Origin: Omphalotus guepiniiformis
Taxonomy: Eukaryota; Basidiomycota; Agaricomycetes; Agaricales; Omphalotaceae
Direction: 5' to 3'
Length of the DNA: 64,000 nucleotides
Assembly (NCBI GenBank): GCA_028554645.1
Contig: JAQOOI010000017.1
Location: 1,240,001 to 1,304,000, forward strand
Part shown: piece after piece, positions 36,931-47,282 of the stretch
Layout: the number at the start of each line of letters is the position of its first letter
How positions within the stretch are numbered: the first letter of the stretch is position 1
Made by a program: the position numbers and the translations under genes
The notes under the pieces: generated by a model
Databases searched by the model: none
What the model saw: the letters and a program-made list of their open reading frames with translations, nothing else
What the model was told of the DNA's origin: nothing

Positions 36931-37195
36931 AGGCAAATCTTTCTCTTCTGCATTTTCTTTGTTATACATAATTTTCTTTCTTCATCATCATACCAACTAT
37001 CTGTTCCTGTTCAAAGGCCATTGTGATAACACATCAAATCCAGTGCCTCCTCACCCAATTTGTACAATACATACAAAGTAGCTACCATATATTTACAAAA
37101 CATTAAAAGCATCGGGAATGACAGGACGTTTAGTACCGTTGGTGTTTTTTGGTTTCATCCCTGGTGTGAAAAAAGCAATACACTGGACATATACT

Positions 37196-38687
37196 TCAAG
37201 GGCTATTCATTGATTTGGTGAAATCAAGCTTGCGTGCAATAGAACGGGCCTTGGATTCTTCCAGCGGTGAAGTCAGCTTGCGCTTTAATCTACTCTTGGC
37301 CTTTACACCCGGGCCAGTAGACGCCATGTCGACGTTACCATCGACTTCTTCAAGCGGGCGGGGAGCAAGCTGAGTAGAACATTTGGGAAGTTTGGAGGGA
37401 TGTGTTGGGTATGGGATGGCAAAGAAATAAGGATGGTTAAGAGCCTATAGGAGAGATTTTGGCGTCATGATTGGACAGAAGACGAAACAAACAGACGCAC
37501 TTCTCTAGCGTTAACACGTTTACGAGGCTCGTATATGAGACATTTGCTCAGAAGATTGAGCGTGTCTGCAGAAGCAGCGGTGAAAAGGTCTCGAAGTGGC
37601 GTCTTAGGGAATTGTCCTACTGGAACATAGTCAGGTAGTTTCGTATGGCCCTAAAGAGCCTTGTTAGTCTCGATATGTACAGAGATTCGTACAATCTAAC
37701 CGGCCAATCCTGTTCCGTTGGTGTCCCTAAAGCGCGAAATATAATCTTCAACTGGTCCATGTCGCTTTCTCCGGCGAGATATGGAGTGCGCAACATCAGT
37801 TCTGCAAAGATGCAGCCCACTGACCAGATGTCGACAGCTGAGCTATAGTAGCGGGAACCGAACAACAGCTCCGGTGGTCGGTACCACCTAGTAATGACTT
37901 CAGAGAAGTAATGAAAGAAGGCATTGACGCAAGATACCTAGTAATGACTTGACATGTCATTTTGTATCCTGGGTCAGCAAAGTCGCGCGCGAGACCGAAA
38001 TCAGCAATTTTGAGCTGCCCGTCAGACGCTATAAGCAAATTGTTGGGTTTCAAGTCCTGAATGATGGGCAGTCAGTTCTGTGTGGCACAAGTAATTGACG
38101 TCGGGAAGAAATACTCGATGCAGAATATAATTGCGATGGCAGAACTCTAGGCCACGGAACGTCATTGCCATCCAACTCTTTATATCCGCTGGAAGGAAGA
38201 CTAATGATCTGTCCTTTATTATCATCTCCAAGTCCGAATCTAAGAACTCCAGCACAAGATTGAGATTCGTCTTTGAAGAGAACACGTCCAACAGCTGGTA
38301 AGCCATTCATTGTCAGTAGGGAATAGTTTTGGATGGCATGAACACACAGTTCTATCACATTCTGATGCTTCAGCTCTCTGAGATACTTGACTTCACGAAT
38401 TGCAGACATATCAAGGCCATCCTTGAATTGTCCAACCTTGATCTTCTTGATAGCGACCCTACGGCCGGTTGACACCTCTTTGCCTAGATAGTCATAGGAG
38501 TCAGTGCAATAACTTCATGGAAGAAGCTGATAACCTTGCCTCTATATACGACAGCATAGGTTCCTTCACCGACTTTCTGTTCTTTCGCCCTAAGCAGATG
38601 ATGTGACCTCTTAACAGCCTATTTCAAGGAAACTAGCACCGACCACCGCTTTTGTCGGTCTGCATTTTCTCTTTCTACGGCGTCCAT
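37196..38687 (-). CDS. KIN28: CDK7/KIN28 cyclin-dependent kinase of TFIIH
   Basis: Start ATG at 38687, about nine exons. Kinase motifs: [36 protein letters not shown] (NRT-like CDK7 helix), the catalytic loop [18 protein letters not shown], and T-loop [37 protein letters not shown] follows. CDK7 phosphorylates the RNA polymerase II tail and activates CDKs. Three introns are special: 38484-38539 has a GC donor (GCAAGG); 38295-38349 is flanked by CTGT repeats and GT/AG are two bases out of register (a GTTCAT donor would be canonical but add two residues in VIELLDVF); 37888-37937 is canonical but flanked by a perfect 15-bp direct repeat. Divergent from the J-domain gene, 245 bp apart. Confidence 0.93.
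37886..37950 (-). repeat. 15-bp direct repeat flanking CDK7 intron J (50-nt unit)
   Basis: AAGTCATTACTAGGT (coding strand) occurs at 37936-37950 and 37886-37900. The intron 37888-37937 runs from the AG|GT of the first copy to the AG|GT of the second, so both splice sites come from the repeat. The spliced protein reads [11 protein letters not shown]. Confidence 0.9.
38291..38349 (-). repeat. Direct-repeat intron G in CDK7 (CTGT x2, 55-nt unit)
   Basis: CTGT on the coding strand at 38346-38349 and 38291-38294. Collapsing the copies gives [11 protein letters not shown], gapless against CDK7. CCAG acceptor is in register; the GTGTGT donor is two bases inside. Confidence 0.45.
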
Positions 38688-38932
38688 GCTTGAAATACAG
38701 TCAAATCGTCATCCAAAACTTGAGAAGAACAATGAGTCTCCTGGACTCTTTCTAATTAGCCTCGAGGCTGCCGGAAATACTCCTACCCAAAATAGTCGCG
38801 CAAGGATCACGTGGATCGTGGCGGCATTACCGGCCCGGATAAGCCCATTCGGATACGTTGAGTTTCGAACAGCTGAAGCGCTTCTCATTATTCTTCTGTC
38901 AGTGAAACGGACTTATTCCTTCTGTCAAGCTC

Positions 38933-39697
38933 ATGGAACCTACTTTTTACGAAATTCTTGACGTGCCAACGAATGCTTCAAACGATGAAAGCAAGTACAT
39001 AATATTCTTACTGCCATTACTCAAACTAAATGTCTAAATTAGTCCGTCGAGCGTATAAGCAGAAAGCACTGGAGACACATCCAGATAAGCTTGAACCCGG
39101 TGTCAGCACAGAGATAAAGCAGGAGGCCGAAAAGAAGTTCCATCAGGTAGATCTTTGCAAGCACTCCAATACGCCGAGTCGGTCTTCACGCCCCTTCTGC
39201 TTAGGTCTACGAAGCATTCGAGGTTCTCAGTGACCCAGATAAACGCAAGGTACGTCTACTAGTTCTGATGCACTCCCTCGTTTTAGTGACGTTTGGTCTA
39301 TTCAGGCGTACGATTTCCGAATGAACATTTCTGCCCACCACACGTCTCGGTATGAATCCGAAGAAGTTCAACGGCGTATGAGAGATAGGGCTGAGTGGGC
39401 ACGTCAACAAGCAGAGTCACATAGAGCGAAGATGGAGAGAATACGGGAACAGAATCGCTTAGCTAGGGAAGAAATGCGGGTCAGAGTCCAGGAAGCCGCT
39501 GAGGAAGCAAGAATGGTGGCAAAGATGGTGGATGAGCTGTGTAAGCTGCAGCCGGAATGGGAAGCAAGAAAGATCAGTGTGCAAAAGGTGAGCCGCAAAT
39601 GCACGGTTTTTTATAATCGCAATCATTACTGACTTGCTTGTAGCGCAGGGAAGATCGACTTGGCAAGGGTGTGCGGCAAAGTATCATTCAATCTTGA
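38933..39697 (+). CDS. J-domain (DnaJ) protein with coiled-coil tail
   Basis: Five exons. The J domain reads MEPTFYEILDVPTNAS, IRRAYKQKALETHPDK (HPD motif) and VYEAFEVLSDPDKRK. It is followed by a highly charged helix rich in Arg, Glu and Ala (about 90 residues, likely coiled coil) and a short basic end. The J domain stimulates Hsp70 ATPase; the architecture resembles splicing-associated Cwc23/DNAJC17-like proteins but no RNA-binding domain is visible, so the assignment stays open. The first intron (38991-39042) uses a GC donor, GCAAGT, needed for IRRAY in frame. Confidence 0.88.
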
Positions 39698-39823
39698 TTC
39701 CAAGAGCAGATATTTATTGCATTTGGTATTTATGATGACGGATCATTTATCTCCTATTTTGCTGGACTGTATTTCAATGTACTGATCAATGAAGAAATCG
39801 AATTATGCGATTCAGACTTCACC

Positions 39824-40441
39824 TTATTCTACCCCCAGCGCCTTCAAACGACTTTTAGCGATCAGCCCGACATCCTTCACTGCCCTTTCTAATTCTGACG
39901 ACCACTCATCTCCGCCAATCTCTACCGACGTTGTAGCACTAACGGGAGGATGGCAAGGGTCAAGGGAGTGTTCTAGACCCAGCTGATCTTCCAAAATCTC
40001 CGCGACCTCAGCTCTACTTCTCCCGTTCACGAAAATGATATACCTCAGCCCAGGATATCGTGCTTCGTAATAAGCATTCAAGTGAGCTAACCGAGCCAAC
40101 ACATCTGGAGGCGTCGGTGTTGCCGAAGCAGCATGCCCTTGCTCCGTGGCACTGAGACTCGATAGGTTCTTGCTCTCCCCGATGCGGGGGTGTCCTGAAA
40201 TGAATTGAGATTGCAAACTTTTGTCCCAGCTGCCAATCTGGGCTATCGCTATGTCAATCAACTGGGCATAGGTTCGCGGAGGTGCCGAATGTTCCAGGAT
40301 CTGGTGCAGCTGGGGCTCAAGTGTTGTCGAAAGAATGGGTGAATACTCGAATAGGATCGAAAGCACTGTGGCCAGCGGTGAATTGGGTCCTGAAGCGCCA
40401 CTGATGACGGCTTTTATAGAAGGCAAAGTGCTCGCTGTCAT
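39824..40441 (-). CDS. OHCU decarboxylase (uric acid degradation)
   Basis: Single exon, 205 residues. The motifs HPRIGE (around the catalytic His/Glu region), RYIIFVNGRSRAEVAEIL and an N-terminal helix set match 2-oxo-4-hydroxy-4-carboxy-5-ureidoimidazoline decarboxylase, which forms S-allantoin in the ureide pathway. No peroxisomal targeting signal is obvious at the C-terminus (ends ALGVE). It is divergent from the dehydrogenase gene, with 118 bp between start codons. Confidence 0.92.
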   Translation of the reverse strand: MTASTLPSIKAVISGASGPNSPLATVLSILFEYSPILSTTLEPQLHQILEHSAPPRTYAQLIDIAIAQIGSWDKSLQSQFISGHPRIGESKNLSSLSATEQGHAASATPTPPDVLARLAHLNAYYEARYPGLRYIIFVNGRSRAEVAEILEDQLGLEHSLDPCHPPVSATTSVEIGGDEWSSELERAVKDVGLIAKSRLKALGVE

Positions 40442-40559
40442 ATTTGAAAGAGAAGGTATCTGGGCGCCTATACTCTTGGGTCAGCACCGGGCCGGCGGAT
40501 ACAACATATGATCGATGATATTTTGGACTTCATCCTCCGCTCAGCGTCTCACATCCACC

Positions 40560-42146
40560 ATGGCGCAGTCTGTAGTATTCCGATGGGGCATTATCTCTAC
40601 AGGGATGATCGCTACTTCATTTGCTAAGGTACTAGCAAATATTGCTCATCTAGCTCTCCATGCACTGAGAAATTTCCGCATAGGATATGATCGTGGATCC
40701 CAAGACGTTCGGCAGTCTTGTTTTTTATCTGCCAATGCTGATATTCGTATTTAGGCGTGGCGTTGATGATATTGTTCATAAAATTACTGCGGTGGGGTCC
40801 CGCAGTGTTGATAAAGCCCAAGAATTCATCGATACCAAACTTGAAGGCGATAAATCTATCAAAGCATATGGGACATACGAAGAAGTATTCGCCGATAAGG
40901 TATGTATGAGGATACATTTAACTCCGTTGACTTACATTCTTGACAAGGACGTGGACGCTGTCTACATAGGTATATTCATTTCGTCGTTGGCACTGTGTCA
41001 TGTTATTAAGCCACCGTACATTCATAGGCACACCACACACGTATCATTATGAGAATGCTCTAGCTGCCATCAAGGAAAAGAAGCATGTACTGTGCGAGAA
41101 ACCAGTCACGTCCAACTGTGCTGAGCTTCGTTCTCTTTTGGCTGCAGCCAAAGAGCACGACGTGTTCTTCATGGAAGCACTCTGGACGCGATTCCAGCCG
41201 CTCAGCCTCGAATTCAAGAAGATATCGGATGGAGGAGAGCTAGGAGCACCGATCGCAGTGCATGCTGATTTGTCCGGAGACTTTGATATCTATAGTAAGC
41301 TTCACTCATGAGAAATCCTACAGAAATAACTCTGATCTTCTCTAAAGATATTCCGAAAACTCACCGAATTCTTGACCCGCAACTGGGTGGCGGAGCACTA
41401 TTGGACCTGTTTGTCTTTCAATAATCATTTCGGTCTGGCAGACACTGACTGCAGGCAACGGTAAACCAGCGGACCTTATCCTCTTGTTTGGGTCAGTCGG
41501 AAACATGTCTAGCTTTTTAACAGTGTTTTAATCCATGGGTTTGGGCAATAATGGCGTTGTACGAAAATCCCGCTAATAATGGAAGTGATCCAACCATCAC
41601 AGGAACAATGCTCAAGACTCCGCTTACCGGTGTCGACTGCAACACTTCATTCGCACTCAACTTTACGGAATCTAAGCTATCAGCCCAGGCCGTACTCACC
41701 TGCAACATCAATACTAATACGGTTGATCCTGGGGTCATAATTAGATACGAGCGCGGGATAATCAAAGTCGCTGGTCCGATTTACTGTCCGAAATCATTCA
41801 CAGTGCAATATCTGGACAGTAAGAAAAAAGTCGTCAAGGAGGAAAAGAGAAATTTCGAATATGTTGGCGGGTAAGGACAGCTTCGTCTATTTCCTTTTGG
41901 GAAGCGCATCTGAAGTCTTCGTCGACAGAGGTTGGCACTTCCAGGCTGACGAAGTGGCTCGATGCGTTCGAGACGGAAAGAGAGAAAGTGCGCTTTGGGG
42001 CCATATTAAGAGCCTGCTTGAGATGCGTATCTTTGATGAGGTATGTCTTTTATTTGTCTAGCGCCACTTGAGATTAATCTTGAGGTGTTCAGGTTCGTCG
42101 ACAAGGCGGTTATGTATTCCCGCCAGGCGTGGAGAAGGTCGAGTAA
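40560..42146 (+). CDS. Gfo/Idh/MocA-family NAD(P)-dependent dehydrogenase
   Basis: About nine exons, ATG at 40560. The N-terminal Rossmann fold reads FRWGIISTGMIATSFAK, then ITAVGSRSVDKAQEF, VDAVYIGTPHTYHYENAL and the substrate-binding CEKPVTSN, followed by FFMEALWTRFQP, as in dimeric dihydrodiol or D-xylose dehydrogenases. The C-terminus ends GGYVFPPGVEKVE. The substrate is not predictable. The intron at 41492-41544 has a GTCAGT donor but ends in GG; GTTTGGG is directly repeated at both edges and GPYPLVWAIMALYENP is restored only by collapsing the repeat. A canonical 32- or 38-nt intron ending at 41523 would insert several residues. Confidence 0.88.
41486..41545 (+). repeat. Direct-repeat intron H in dehydrogenase (GTTTGGG x2, 53-nt unit)
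   Basis: GTTTGGG at 41486-41492 and 41539-41545. The 53-nt segment begins GTCAGT and ends GTTTGG; no AG lies at the 3' border. Confidence 0.55.
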
Positions 42147-42334
42147 AGTATGGATAGTAACCAGTTGTCTGACGCGTCGAAAAGAGTGCTAGTTTGACTA
42201 AAAAATTACGGACGTGTATATTATTGATATCTCGATATAAAAAATGTTGCATTGCTCTTCCAGTTGGACTATTACAGTGGTCATGATAGATACTTCCTTT
42301 TTAGGAGATATCGCGCCTCTTTCTCCGGGATAGC

Positions 42335-43037
42335 ATGGGCAACAGAATACCTCTCTCATCCCGCCCTTTGGACTTGCTTTATTTTACTTTTTTCTTGGTT
42401 CGTACTACTTCTAGGTCAGAAATTGCCGCGTTTGACCTTGAGAACCTCAAAGATACACGTACCTGCCTCACTTCTGATAGACTTTCAGACGTTGTACCCG
42501 TCTTCCCTTGTTCCTGCTCTGTTATTGGATCTGCAAGACTGGTATGTCAGCTTCTCAGGGGATCCACTGATTGGTGGTATGGCTCGCGGTGAAGGGGCGA
42601 ATGAGCTAGTATGGTTTGCGTGCTTCGCATGGGTAGAATTGTGAGATTTTTGGATGCATCTCTTTGGGCTTCTTGAGTTTTGCTTATTTGAGGTATTCAG
42701 GCTATTTCAATTTCCAGTATTCTTTCTCGGAATGCGAGGATTATGGAAAGGCGCGTACCTATTACTTACGTGGTTCACAACTTTTTTGAGCTTATGCTTC
42801 GCAGGTTCACCCTCAATATACGTTCTTCTCCTCGCTTATGGCGCGTCCACTGCGACGACTACGCTTCCCTGCATATTCTTCGTGCTCAAATCCAGCGCAA
42901 AGATTACAACTGTGCAAGAGCTCATTCTCTTATCGAGCTATATACCTTTCTTCCTGATACCTCTCATGATGGCTTTGGACATGGGAATACGAATATATCG
43001 AATTATGGCCGTAGCCTCCGAGAGAAAGATGGTATGA
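42335..43037 (+). CDS. EXPERA-domain membrane protein (TMEM97/EBP type)
   Basis: Four exons. The protein starts MGNRIPLSSRPLDLLYF and continues IHVPASLLIDFQTLYP, a conserved SGDPLIGG, ELVWFACFAWVELL, and YVLLLAYGASTATTTLPC, ending with a basic KMV tail. Four hydrophobic helices give the EXPERA fold found in TMEM97, TM6SF2 and sterol isomerase EBP; the TMEM97 branch acts in ER/lysosome sterol handling and is a sigma-2 receptor in mammals. The third intron (42751-42804) appears to start with GC (GCGCGT, a weak donor) since no GT keeps LWKGSPS in frame. Confidence 0.82.
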
Positions 43038-43107
43038 CAGGGGATATAAGTTATATACGGGTATAAAGTAGGCATAATGGGTCGTGACTCTCACTCAGCC
43101 ACTAAAA

Positions 43108-44670
43108 CTATCTTCTTGCTCTATCCTGGAACCCTGTCCGAACCCAGCTTTTCAGCCGCAGAAACTTCAATTTCATGTCCGATCTGCGGGAGCGCGTATG
43201 ATGGTCAAAGAATGATTTCATGGGAAAGCATGTTTCCTGAGAGGTTGGGTTGTACCAGGTGAATGACAGCAGGGAATTTGTGGCTCGGGCACAAGTCAAC
43301 TTTTCGTTGATGGGGAGATCGGTTCGAGTCGTTTTAGGCATCGCCGGGACATACGGTCGCCAGGGTGCTTCAAGTTTGCGATTTGCCACTGCTTTCCAGT
43401 CACTGTGAAACAAATATGAGCGGATTGACGTAGCGCAGTTGAAAATATATACACACATTCCCGTAAAGAATGGGTGATTCCTGACTTGACAAGGACGTAG
43501 TCGATCACAACGATCTTTCGCTAGCAAGCGACATAGGAAATCTCGAGCGACAGGAGTAATGTCGTTGGGCATCGGGAATGTTAACTCGTCCTCGAGCACA
43601 GATTTCACCACCTCTCTTCTTCCCGTTGCATCGTTACCGAATGGCATCTGTACCGGAGGGCCAGTCAGTGAAATTGTTCACGACTTGACGTAAAGGATGG
43701 ATATTACCTCTCCAGTAAGCATTCTGTACAGGATTACTCCAACCGCCCAATAATCAGCTTCAAAAGAGTAAGGGTCTCCTCTGTGTTGCTCAGGTGACAT
43801 GAAATATGATGTTCCGCAGTCGTCGCTAGTCATGTATGCGGTATCAGAGTCGGAGGAATAGATTTTCGATGTTTCGAGCGCGAAACTGGAATGACACGCG
43901 TCCTGTACGGAAGAGTGTCGATCAAAGCGGCGAGATATTCCAAAGTCGGCGAGTATGATATGTCCATCTGGACGAAGTAAGATGTTACTTGGTTTGACAT
44001 CTCGATGTATTATCCTTCGTGCGTGCAGGTGCTCGAGGGCGATTATCTGCAGATAAATGGTGAGGTTGGTACAAGTTTACCCGATTCTGCCATTACTTAT
44101 GAGTTCAGAAATGTAGAAACGTGCACAGTCTTCGTTCAACTGTCTCTGTGATATGAGTTGCATGGCTAAGTCCCCACCAGCAATATATTCCGATGCGTCA
44201 ATTCCATCAATTCATAAGTTCCACATTCAAGACGCTGTCACCTACCGATGCGAGATAAAAGTACGTGTCGTCCTGCCAGCAAGCGACAAGAGGCAGAAAA
44301 TGATCGTCATTTTCTAAAGTCAGGAAGGCGTGTATCTTCCTTTCCGAGAGTATGTTGTCGGTGATGTTGTCATATATTCCTCGCTTTGGCATGATTTTGA
44401 CGGCCAGATATTGTTCTGTGACCTTGTCTTGGGCCAGATACACCTTTCCGCTGCCACCAGTGCCGATGAACTTGATAAAAGCCAAGTCACCAATTTCCAT
44501 CCGCCGGCTGGCGGAGCATAGCGATGGAGGGTAACTTTCTGTTAGATCTGTGGAATAACTATCCCCTTGGTATGACTGTGTAGTAGTATGTTAACGAGCC
44601 GATTGATAGAAACCAAGCCGCAGACGCTTACTGTGCTCGACGTTCCGCTAGTTCCAGTGTACCACGACAT
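43108..44670 (-). CDS. AGC-like serine/threonine kinase with long activation loop
   Basis: About six exons from ATG at 44670. The motifs for an active kinase are present: GTGGSGKVYLA, AVKIMPK, HRDVKPSN, LADFG, and MSPEQ in place of APE. The segment between DFG and SPE is about 47 residues, roughly twice the usual. The FFTGIDW stretch after the kinase domain is typical of AGC kinases (PKA/S6K relatives). The C-terminal tail is basic. Target and pathway are unknown. Two consecutive introns are irregular: 44191-44245 (GTAGGT donor, ends CG, 8-bp repeat) and 44047-44100 (AT-AG, 4-bp repeat); gapless alignment with YLASEYIAGGDL and ISELIIALEHLH requires these junctions. Confidence 0.82.
44043..44100 (-). 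repeat. Direct-repeat intron C in AGC kinase (ATAA x2, 54-nt unit)
   Basis: ATAA on the coding strand at 44097-44100 and 44043-44046. The intron must start ATAAGT and end CTGCAG to give ISELIIALEHLH; the alternative GTAATG donor four bases inside shifts the frame, and other donors meet a stop. Confidence 0.6.
44190..44252 (-). repeat. Direct-repeat intron B in AGC kinase (CGCATCGG x2, 55-nt unit)
   Basis: An 8-bp repeat on the coding strand at 44245-44252 and 44190-44197. The segment 44191-44245 starts GTAGGT and ends GACGCATCG. The only nearby AG is eleven bases after the donor, or far inside the next exon. Confidence 0.65.
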
Positions 44671-45490
44671 TTTTAGTAGTGCAGATTGTAGTGAGAAGTC
44701 AACTTGAGTAGAATTGGGGTTTATGTCGAAGTCAAAATGCAGTACTTATAACAACTCGAACATGAGAATACTGAGGTCCGTCCAGGGGAGAAGTCGCACT
44801 GCATTTCGCCGGGTGCTCGAGACGGTAGTGCTTGCTTCTATGTCCCTTGTATTGATACGATCCTGATGTCACGAGTCTCGTCTGCGTCCTGCCTGCCAGC
44901 GTCGCTACAGAGCGAAGACTGGACGGAAGTTGGGTTCTTAACATCGATTACTGGTTCAATTAGGTCGGGGAGATGCATTCCGGTTATCCACTGAAGCTGA
45001 GACCTTGGTCCAGACTGGAAAAGACTGCAAATGACGCTTGTTTATGAACGCCGTACGTTAAAACGAGGACAGAGAACCCCCAGCGAACCCCAAAGGATGC
45101 CAATGATCAGCGTGCTTTTTTTCTCCGGTATAACTCTTCAATTTTGCACATGTCTCCAAGGAGATGTTCGATGCTCAGCCCCTGATGAAGAAAAGTACTT
45201 ACATGTAACAAATAGAGAGAAGGGCCAGGGGCACAGATTCCATATACTGCAATTTTTCATCTTCTGTGATGGTGTTATTGACAGCTTTGCACAGTTCTTT
45301 CCCTAATCTTTCAGTCTTATCCCACACTGCAGCCGCCAGCCCCGACCTCCAAGTCCTACGTTGGTAGATGTTTTTTTCGAGGACATCTTCGCAGAAGTAA
45401 GTCTGCTAAATCGAGCTGAACTGGCCAGATCTCGCACAACAAGCCTCCGCCATCCTTGCATCCTCCTTCAGGTACTCCACGAAGAGTTCT
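44671..45490. other. Long intergenic region with one doubtful small frame
   Basis: About 820 bp. A 70-codon minus-strand frame (44732-44944) begins MLRTQLPSSLRSVATLAGRTQ, which resembles a mitochondrial presequence (Arg and Ser/Leu alternation, no acidic residues), so a small mitochondrial protein is possible. I recognise no family and found no convincing further exons. The remaining sequence shows nothing else. Confidence 0.3.
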
Positions 45491-46816
45491 CTAAGCCATC
45501 GAATCCACCGAATTCGAACTGGGTTGGCCATCATTCTCAGGCCACCATCCGATCAATTTCCTCATCTGTCTTACCCCCACTACACCTCTGACATCGCTGT
45601 TTTGCAACGCAATAGCAATTGCTTCAGCAACGTGGTCGACATGGATGGGCGGGATGGTCATGGCGTTCGCGACGCTGTTCAATGGAGATCCCAAAGAAGT
45701 TGTGCCGAACGAGGCATTTGTAGAGGAAGACGAAGAGGCAGATAACCCTGAACCCATTGTCCGGAGAATAGATGACGGAGTAGGAAGACCTTTCGGTAAT
45801 TTGGCATGAATCGACGCGGATAAATCAAGAAGTGCAGCGGCAGGTGTAGTCAAGGGGCGATAGTGAGCATGATAGACTAGGCCTGTAGATGGGTATATAT
45901 TTAATACATTGAACCTTGGCAGACAAGGGAGACAGACATACTCGGTCGAATATAAACACCTCGAAATTTATCGGGAGATGTAGATAGCATAGCTTCAATT
46001 CCAGACTCTGCATCTCGCTTCGTTTCAATATACCTTGCAGGAATCAATGGCCGAAACACATCCTCCGCGGATATGTATACGAATGGTCGTGAAGGCGAGC
46101 CTCTGTCCTGAGCTGTTGACAGAAATGCTTCGCAGACACGTAATGCTGTAGTAGTCAATCAATCAAAGATGAAGTCCAAAGAGAGACAAAGTCTAATTTA
46201 GCTCTATGACAAGTGAAAGCGAACAAAAGACACATACCAGAGTCGCGGTTCAGATACTCGTAACTTCCCTCGGCATTGTTTTGCAGAGGATTTCCACCAC
46301 TGAAAATACCACCCACTACGCTACCAATGATTGTACCCAAATCTCCGTTCTTGATCGCCTTCTTGTACGCGCCTCCGTCCTCGATGAGTGTCCCGAGTGT
46401 ATGCACAACGCCATCAGCTTCTGATAACGCGCCTGAAAAGGAGGCTGGGTTATGTGCGGAGCCTTTTAGCCAGGTTACCTGTTGAGTTATCATTAGTTGG
46501 GCATTCGAGAACACCAATGCTCGGGATAAACCACACTTCAGATGTCCACGCCGGAGAGTGGCCTTTCGGTGTAGTATACGGACGTCCTGACGAGCTTTAA
46601 AAAGTACTCCTCAGTTCATGTTTGAGAAAAGCGTAGTAGGGCAAAATCACCTCACGCTTGTGACTTGCATACCCTTGGCTAACGCAGCTCGACATACTGC
46701 AGAACCTGTTTTATAGAAAAATATATTCAAGAATGTCTTTTACATGCTCTATCACGCTTACCGATAAAACCATTTCCTCCAACTACCAGAATTTTCTGAG
46801 CAATAGACGTAGTCAT
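45491..46816 (-). CDS. COQ11: COQ11-like NAD(P)-binding atypical SDR
   Basis: About six exons from ATG at 46816. The N-terminal VVGGNGFIG is the nucleotide-binding glycine motif. Further matches to the YLR290C/Coq11 family are SGRPY, VTWLKGSAHNP, DGVVHTLG, FVYISAED, RYIETKRDAE and YIRPSLVYHAHY. In yeast Coq11 is part of the mitochondrial coenzyme Q biosynthetic complex. No strong presequence is visible, so the exact start may be missed. One junction (VTSVSSSGRPY) looked irregular at first but is canonical with the GTGATT donor. Confidence 0.82.
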
Positions 46817-47282
46817 CCCGGTCGAAGTCGAAGAGTCGCAGTTTGTTGCCGGCTGTAGCAGCCTGTTAGCCTGGCGCTCGTTCGACAAGCGCTCATAGCC
46901 TTCAGCTTCAAATTCAAACTTAAATTTCTCTTCAATCGAGCATGCTAACCATGTCTGGTCTCATATTTAATTATATACTGTATGTACACAAGTGATTCTG
47001 CCATCGATTCATTCCAGGTATCAAAACGACATAAATATTCGACAGTAAGTACAGAGCGGAAAGAGAAAAATCTATGGAAGGAGAGGAAAGGGTCATACAA
47101 CTACTCAGTGAAATATTGGTTCCAAACGTTAGGTCATGAAACGTAACACTACTTCTATATTATCCTTCCGCATCCGCAAAGTTTGCAAGCCTCAATAGAT
47201 GGTATCAAACCCTAGGTAGATTGAGGCTCAAACCCTACAGATTTAGGAAGGAAGGGACACAAAACAGGAGACCCATGAGCCT
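46817..47282. other. Intergenic region
   Basis: About 465 bp between the COQ11-like start and the double-psi barrel gene stop. I see no gene or notable repeat. Confidence 0.5.

Noticed and set aside
46590..46690. AAGC direct repeat around a COQ11-like intron
   Set aside because: The GTGATT donor with the AAAG acceptor gives VTSVSSSGRPY in frame, so no irregular junction is needed.
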